From NCBI RefSeq assembly GCF_002078605.1, contig NZ_MSJR01000012.1, positions 1 through 64,000 of the forward strand: DNA of 64,000 bases. The letters run 5' to 3'. Below the pieces are notes generated by a model. That model searched no databases and was not told the DNA's origin. It was given only the letters and a program-made list of their open reading frames with translations. This document shows, piece by piece, positions 60,366-64,000 of this stretch (the first letter of the stretch is position 1; each line of letters begins with the position of its first letter). This DNA is from Salegentibacter sediminis (GTDB lineage: Bacteria; Bacteroidota; Bacteroidia; Flavobacteriales; Flavobacteriaceae). The position numbers were made by a program, and so were the translations under genes.

Positions 60366-60863
60366 TTATTCTCCTTTTAAAATCTTTAAATATTTGGTCA
60401 ACTCCTCAGTAAAAACTTCAGGTCTATTCCCATCGTTTATACTAAGATTCACCTCTTTTTCTTCAAATCTTCCGGCTTTAACCCGGGCCGGGATCACCTC
60501 CCGCAAAAACAAAGCTTCCGGATTGTTTTTTTCAGTATAGCTTATTACAAGATCGGGGCCAGACTGAATAATATCCATCAAAGCCTGGTTTTTAAGCTTT
60601 CCATTATAAGCGATATCCTTAAACTGAAAAACTATCGCCTCTTCCCTGATTTTTTCACCAGTTCCACAATGAATAATCTGAAACCCCTCCTCAGGAATTC
60701 CAACCTTCTTAATTAATCCTGTCATACTATCTAAGATTCCTTCATTAGGTGAATCGTAAAGTAAAAGCAGGTTTTTAAACTCTGGGACAACCGAAGCATC
60801 CTTTGGCGCGACAGCTTTAAGCCTTTTCTTAGCAAGATAGATTTTATAAGATTCCAGCAACAC
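60366..60863 (-). CDS. Conserved hypothetical protein upstream of dapA
   Basis: A 165-residue cytoplasmic protein with no membrane segment. It starts with GTG 60863. Alternating strands and helices are suggested by FKNLLLLYDSPNEGI, IIHCGTGEKIREEAIV, FKDIAYNGKLKNQ and PDLVISYTEKNNPEALFLRE. It resembles a small Bacteroidota family found next to dapA (I think DUF6913, unverified). Co-transcription with dapA is likely given the six-base gap. No function can be assigned. Confidence 0.75.
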   Translation of the reverse strand: MLLESYKIYLAKKRLKAVAPKDASVVPEFKNLLLLYDSPNEGILDSMTGLIKKVGIPEEGFQIIHCGTGEKIREEAIVFQFKDIAYNGKLKNQALMDIIQSGPDLVISYTEKNNPEALFLREVIPARVKAGRFEEKEVNLSINDGNRPEVFTEELTKYLKILKGE

Positions 60864-60879
60864 ACTTCGTTTGGGTGGA

Positions 60880-60887
60880 CAAATGTA
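60880..60887 (-). promoter_or_regulatory. -7 promoter element for the dapA pair
   Basis: Minus-strand TACATTTG matches TAnnTTTG, about 16 bases upstream of the GTG start at 60863. Confidence 0.55.
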
Positions 60888-60991
60888 AATAATTAAAAAC
60901 AGAGAGAAATGCTTTTAAAGTCTTTCAAAATAAGGAAAGTCACTTTTTTAACAGCTTTATTTTTTTTGTAAAAATAAATACAACAAAGTGC

Positions 60992-61687
60992 TTAAATCAT
61001 ATGTAAAAGTCGAAGCTTTTTTTCGGGAGTCACAAAGAAGAGAAAGGCAAAGAGAATAGCAGAAAACCTAAGCAGGTTCCCCAGCACCACGACTACGGTG
61101 TCTCGCAGATAAAATTCTCCCATTTCCCTGAAAACATCGGCAAAAATAAATGCCAGGACAAGAGTGATAAAATAAACCGATTTCCTCGAATAGGAGTTGA
61201 GATAAAAAATTAGGGCTACCCCCCCAAATACCAACAAATTCAAGTAATACAAAACATAAAGTATATACTCGGCCTGACTGTTTATGTAAAGCTCCAGCTG
61301 TAACAAGTGTTCAATTAGCAAATAAGAATTCACCAATACCACCAACAAAAAATAGCCCAGCATATATTTACTGGCATGTTCTCTCCTGGTGTAATGCAAA
61401 GCTTCCCGACCCAAAAAAATATAAGCAGACATAAAGCAGATGAGTCCGGCGGTTTTCAAATACCAGCTTTCCTCCAGACTATCGGCTAAAATGGCCGCGA
61501 GGGAAAAGCAGAGAAAGGCTACCAGATTCCAATTAGCGGCACTAAGTTTTTTAAAATAAAAAACCAAAAGAGGCAGGAAAAATAATAGCCCCGATCCTAA
61601 AACCAAATAAGGAGACCCGGAGACCACCCCATAGATATTAATGATGGCCAGAAAAAGAATGGAACAAAAAAGTATTGGAAATCTCAT
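60992..61687 (-). CDS. Hypothetical multi-span membrane protein
   Basis: 231 residues, mostly hydrophobic, with about seven to eight predicted helices (for example FPILFCSILFLAIINIYGVV, NLVAFLCFSLAAILADSL, YMLGYFLLVVLVNSYLLIEH, FAFLFFVTPEKKLRLLHMI at the end). The arrangement and spaced aspartates vaguely recall YhhN-type membrane proteins, but I see no decisive motif. TATATTTA about 25 bases upstream is one base off the -7 consensus. It is divergent from the 5'-nucleotidase pair. Confidence 0.75.
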   Translation of the reverse strand: MRFPILFCSILFLAIINIYGVVSGSPYLVLGSGLLFFLPLLVFYFKKLSAANWNLVAFLCFSLAAILADSLEESWYLKTAGLICFMSAYIFLGREALHYTRREHASKYMLGYFLLVVLVNSYLLIEHLLQLELYINSQAEYILYVLYYLNLLVFGGVALIFYLNSYSRKSVYFITLVLAFIFADVFREMGEFYLRDTVVVVLGNLLRFSAILFAFLFFVTPEKKLRLLHMI

Positions 61688-61828
61688 TCAAGTTTAATTG
61701 CGATAAATATAATAAAGTTTAGCGTTTATTGCATAATCCCCCCGTTTTATAGTAAAAATTGATTAAAACCACCATTCTACGGCTTAAGTTTAAATTCTTC
61801 TTCAGGAATAAACTTCAAATATCTGCTT

Positions 61829-61836
61829 TATCTTTG
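61829..61836 (+). promoter_or_regulatory. -7 promoter element of the 5'-nucleotidase pair
   Basis: TATCTTTG matches TAnnTTTG, 18 bases upstream of ATG 61855. It lies inside the longer TTG-initiated frame from 61759, favouring the ATG. Confidence 0.6.
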
Positions 61837-61854
61837 CACAAAATATTTCAGAAA

Positions 61855-62619
61855 ATGATCGCTCTAAAAAATATTGGTATTCTCGCTTTCAGTTTGCTAA
61901 TACTGAATTCTTGTAAGACCGAGAACCTCCGCCTTTCAGAAATAGAAGGAAAAAGAATTGCTATAGACGAAAATCAGCAAGCCGATGCTGAAGTAGAGGA
62001 ATTCATACAGCCTTACAGAGAACACCTCAACAAAACCCTGGACAGCACCCTGGCGTATAACCCAAGGAGTATGAATAAAAGTGAAGGCGAGCTTAATACC
62101 GCTCTTGGAAATATGATGGCCGATATCGTGATGCAACAGGCAAATCCCATTTTAAAGAGCCGTACCGGGAAGGAAATCGATATGGTATTGTTAAATAAAG
62201 GAGGAATTCGCTCGGGCCTGGACAAAGGAGAGGTGAATGCCCGAAGCGCTTATGGGCTCATGCCATTTGAAAATGAGATCGTGATCGCCGAATTATCAGG
62301 GGATAAGATCCTGGAAATGTTGGAATATCTGGAACGAGCTAAAACTGCACATCCTGTGAGTGGCATTCAAATTGAAATGAACAGGGATTTTAAGATTACT
62401 TCGGCAACAATTCAAGGCGGGGAGATTGATCCTGAACGCACGTATTTTGTAGCAACTTCAGATTATTTGCAACAAGGCGGCGACAATATGAATTTCTTTC
62501 AAAATCCCGTTGCTCTCTATAATGTAGATTACAAACTGCGCAACGCAATAATTGATTATTTCCAGAAAACAGACACTATAAAAGCTGAAAGAGATAACAG
62601 GTTCATTAGAAAAAATTAA
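61855..62619 (+). CDS. 5'-nucleotidase C-terminal domain lipoprotein
   Basis: 254 residues. Lipoprotein signal IGILAFSLLILNSC, then a 5'-nucleotidase C-terminal domain alone: GELNTALGNMMADIVMQQAN near 75, VLLNKGGIRSGLDKGEVNAR near 105, MPFENEIVIAELSGDKILEM near 130, and VATSDYLQQGGDNMNFFQ near 200. In UshA-type enzymes this domain binds the nucleoside and follows the metallophosphatase domain in one chain. Here the two halves are separate genes in reversed order, three bases apart, so they probably form a complex. Confidence 0.87.
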   Translation: MIALKNIGILAFSLLILNSCKTENLRLSEIEGKRIAIDENQQADAEVEEFIQPYREHLNKTLDSTLAYNPRSMNKSEGELNTALGNMMADIVMQQANPILKSRTGKEIDMVLLNKGGIRSGLDKGEVNARSAYGLMPFENEIVIAELSGDKILEMLEYLERAKTAHPVSGIQIEMNRDFKITSATIQGGEIDPERTYFVATSDYLQQGGDNMNFFQNPVALYNVDYKLRNAIIDYFQKTDTIKAERDNRFIRKN

Positions 62620-62622
62620 AAA

Positions 62623-63531
62623 ATGAAAAGAAGAAATTTTATTCAGCAAACCACAGCCGCAACTGCTTTTATTAGTCTCGGCGGACTTTCATCCCTCGCC
62701 ATGGCCCCGGCCTACAAAAAGCACATTACTATTTTGCACACCAACGATGTACACAGCCACATAGACCCTTTTGGTCCCGATGATGCCCGTAACCCGAATA
62801 TGGGTGGGGTGGCAAGGAGAGCTACTTTAATTGAAAAGATCAGGAAAGAAAATCCTAACACCTTATTATTAGATGCCGGCGATATCTTTCAGGGCACCCC
62901 ATATTTTAATTTTTACGGAGGCGAACTGGAGTTTAAGCTCATGAGCAAGATGAAATATGATGCCTCCACGATTGGAAACCACGATTTTGACAACGGAATA
63001 GAAGGGCTCTATGCTCAACTGCCACACGCAGAATTCGATTTTATCTCTTCCAACTACGATTTTAGTAACACTATAATGGACGGACATACTCAGCCTTTTA
63101 AAGTTTTCAAAAAAAATGGAGTTAAGATCGGTATCTTTGGATTAGGTGTGGAACTGGATGGGCTGGTGACAAAAAAACTTTATAAGGAAACCCAATATCT
63201 CGATCCTGTAGAAATTGCGCAGGATATGAGCCGGAAACTCAAAAAAGAACAAAAGTGCGACCTGGTGATTTGTCTTTCGCATTTGGGTTACGAATATCAG
63301 CACGACAAAGTTTCAGATATTAAGCTGGCTCGAGCAACAGAAAACATAGATCTAATTATAGGCGGGCACACCCATACTTTTTTAGAAAAACCTACTGTAG
63401 AAACCAACCGGGCTGGTAAAAAAGTACTGGTGAACCAGGTAGGTTGCTACGGCCTGTACCTGGGAAGGATAGACTTTTTCCTGGATAGCAAAAATAATAT
63501 TGAAGCAAACGGAGTTAAGATTGCTGTTTAA
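62623..63531 (+). CDS. 5'-nucleotidase metallophosphatase subunit, Tat-exported
   Basis: 302 residues. The twin-arginine signal KRRNFIQQTTAATAFISLGG points to export of a folded metalloprotein. Metallophosphatase motifs are in order: ILHTNDVHSHIDPFG, LLLDAGDIFQGTPYFNFYGG, STIGNHDFDNGIEGLYAQLP, VICLSHLGYEYQ and IIGGHTHTFLEKP. These supply the two-metal site. The nucleoside-binding C-terminal domain is missing and is encoded by the gene just upstream. A periplasmic nucleotidase or related phosphoesterase is expected. Confidence 0.92.
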   Translation: MKRRNFIQQTTAATAFISLGGLSSLAMAPAYKKHITILHTNDVHSHIDPFGPDDARNPNMGGVARRATLIEKIRKENPNTLLLDAGDIFQGTPYFNFYGGELEFKLMSKMKYDASTIGNHDFDNGIEGLYAQLPHAEFDFISSNYDFSNTIMDGHTQPFKVFKKNGVKIGIFGLGVELDGLVTKKLYKETQYLDPVEIAQDMSRKLKKEQKCDLVICLSHLGYEYQHDKVSDIKLARATENIDLIIGGHTHTFLEKPTVETNRAGKKVLVNQVGCYGLYLGRIDFFLDSKNNIEANGVKIAV

Positions 63532-63578
63532 TAACCAGTTTTTTTGCTATCCAGATTTATTTTAATTGTAAATATCAC

Positions 63579-64000
63579 TTAGGCTAACATTTCCAGGAAT
63601 TCAACTTCAGAAATAATGTTGGTACCAAGTTTTTCAGCTTTAGCAAGTTTGCTGGGACCCATATTTTCTCCGGCAACCAGGTAATCTGTTTTTCCTGAAA
63701 TAGAACCCGACACCTTCCCTCCGTTCTCTTCTATCATTTTCTTGAGCTCATTACGGGAGACTTTTTCAAAAACCCCGGAAATAACAAAGGTATTTCCCGC
63801 CAGTTTATCGGTATGATTGGCGAGTACCTCAGCATCTATCTCCAGCTGAACCCCGTATTCCTTTAAACGTTGAACTATTTCCCTGTTCTCTTCTGAAGCA
63901 AAGAATTCCCTTACACTACGGGCAATGCTCTCTCCAATCTCATCTATAGCGACCAGATCCTCTTCAGAAGCGCTCATTAATGCATCGATGCTCTTATAAT
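63579..64000 (-). CDS. ligA: NAD-dependent DNA ligase, C-terminal part (cut by window edge)
   Basis: Partial: the frame is open to the last base of the window. The visible 139 residues are the end of LigA. The last helix-hairpin-helix region (LVAIDEIGESIARSVREFFA) is followed by a BRCT domain with GNTFVISGVFEKVSRNELKK, IEENGGKVSGSISGKTDYLV and GPSKLAKAEKLGTNIISEVE. The catalytic lysine and zinc finger lie outside the window. It is convergent with the nucleotidase pair. Confidence 0.93.
   Translation of the reverse strand, partial: YKSIDALMSASEEDLVAIDEIGESIARSVREFFASEENREIVQRLKEYGVQLEIDAEVLANHTDKLAGNTFVISGVFEKVSRNELKKMIEENGGKVSGSISGKTDYLVAGENMGPSKLAKAEKLGTNIISEVEFLEMLA

Noticed and set aside
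1-64000. tRNA, rRNA and riboswitch genes
   Set aside because: No cloverleaf, rRNA core sequence or known riboswitch core was recognised by eye. A covariance-model scan would be needed to exclude small ones.

Overview
The window looks like a chromosomal segment of a marine-type Flavobacteriaceae (Bacteroidota). The pointers are a T9SS-sorted surface protein, DUF4835 and DUF3857 proteins, the Bacteroidota form of RNA polymerase omega, frequent TTG starts, and promoter -7 elements of the TAnnTTTG type. Genus (Christiangramia/Gramella, Salegentibacter, Zunongwangia or a relative) is a guess from gene content. No rRNA, tRNA, CRISPR array, transposase or origin was recognised.

Positions 1-30200 are an accessory surface-polysaccharide locus. 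It holds the ABC exporter pair (wzm 7506-8366, wzt 5109-6395), at least eight glycosyltransferases, two sulfotransferases, two FkbM methyltransferases, a hexapeptide acyltransferase, an MBOAT O-acyltransferase flanked by two SGNH-like partners, a NeuC/NeuA/AsnB nonulosonate-type cassette, a pyruvyl transferase, and a Wza/Wzc pair (26909-30178). Together they suggest a sulfated, acetylated, possibly pyruvylated and sialic-acid-like anionic glycan. The locus is a patchwork. AT-rich genes alternate with GC-richer ones, wzt changes composition at its domain boundary, and an opposite-strand FkbM gene separates wzm from wzt. Truncated 5' ends of family 2 glycosyltransferases remain at 1430-1579 and 8503-8541, the second as part of a duplicated promoter/start module that brackets a sulfotransferase.

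The most unusual content is repeats, confined to about 11.5-33.5 kb. Family A has arms GTCAGGCTGAGCCC and CTTCGAC. Family B has arms TTCTCGATAC and CACTCGAAGTCAACG. Each is a long imperfect palindrome, and each surrounds one small stand-alone GIY-YIG nuclease gene. A third class consists of 7-bp-period tandem arrays (GTTTATT, GTGGAGA, GGTAGTC, ACTAAAG and their complements). These flank two four-helix-bundle (S23/IVS-type) genes in inverted orientation. They also run into coding sequence: they end a glycosyltransferase, contain the neuA start codon, and form an in-frame insertion of about 54 codons in a methyltransferase. Direct family A copies also bracket the neuC-neuA-asnB block.

From 33.8 kb to the end the window is compact housekeeping sequence without these repeats. 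It holds a LolD/MacB-type ATPase, pcm, and a run from Gfo/Idh to miaA (hbd, DUF1015, YggS, exonuclease-GIY-YIG fusion, DUF3857, ion channel, miaA). A 1325-residue HYR-repeat T9SS protein follows, then an RprXY-like two-component system, coaE-ybbR-glycosyltransferase, fabI, and the run bamD-rpoZ-coaBC-DUF4835-recN. The end holds dapA with a partner gene, a 5'-nucleotidase split over two genes, and the 3' end of ligA cut by the window edge.
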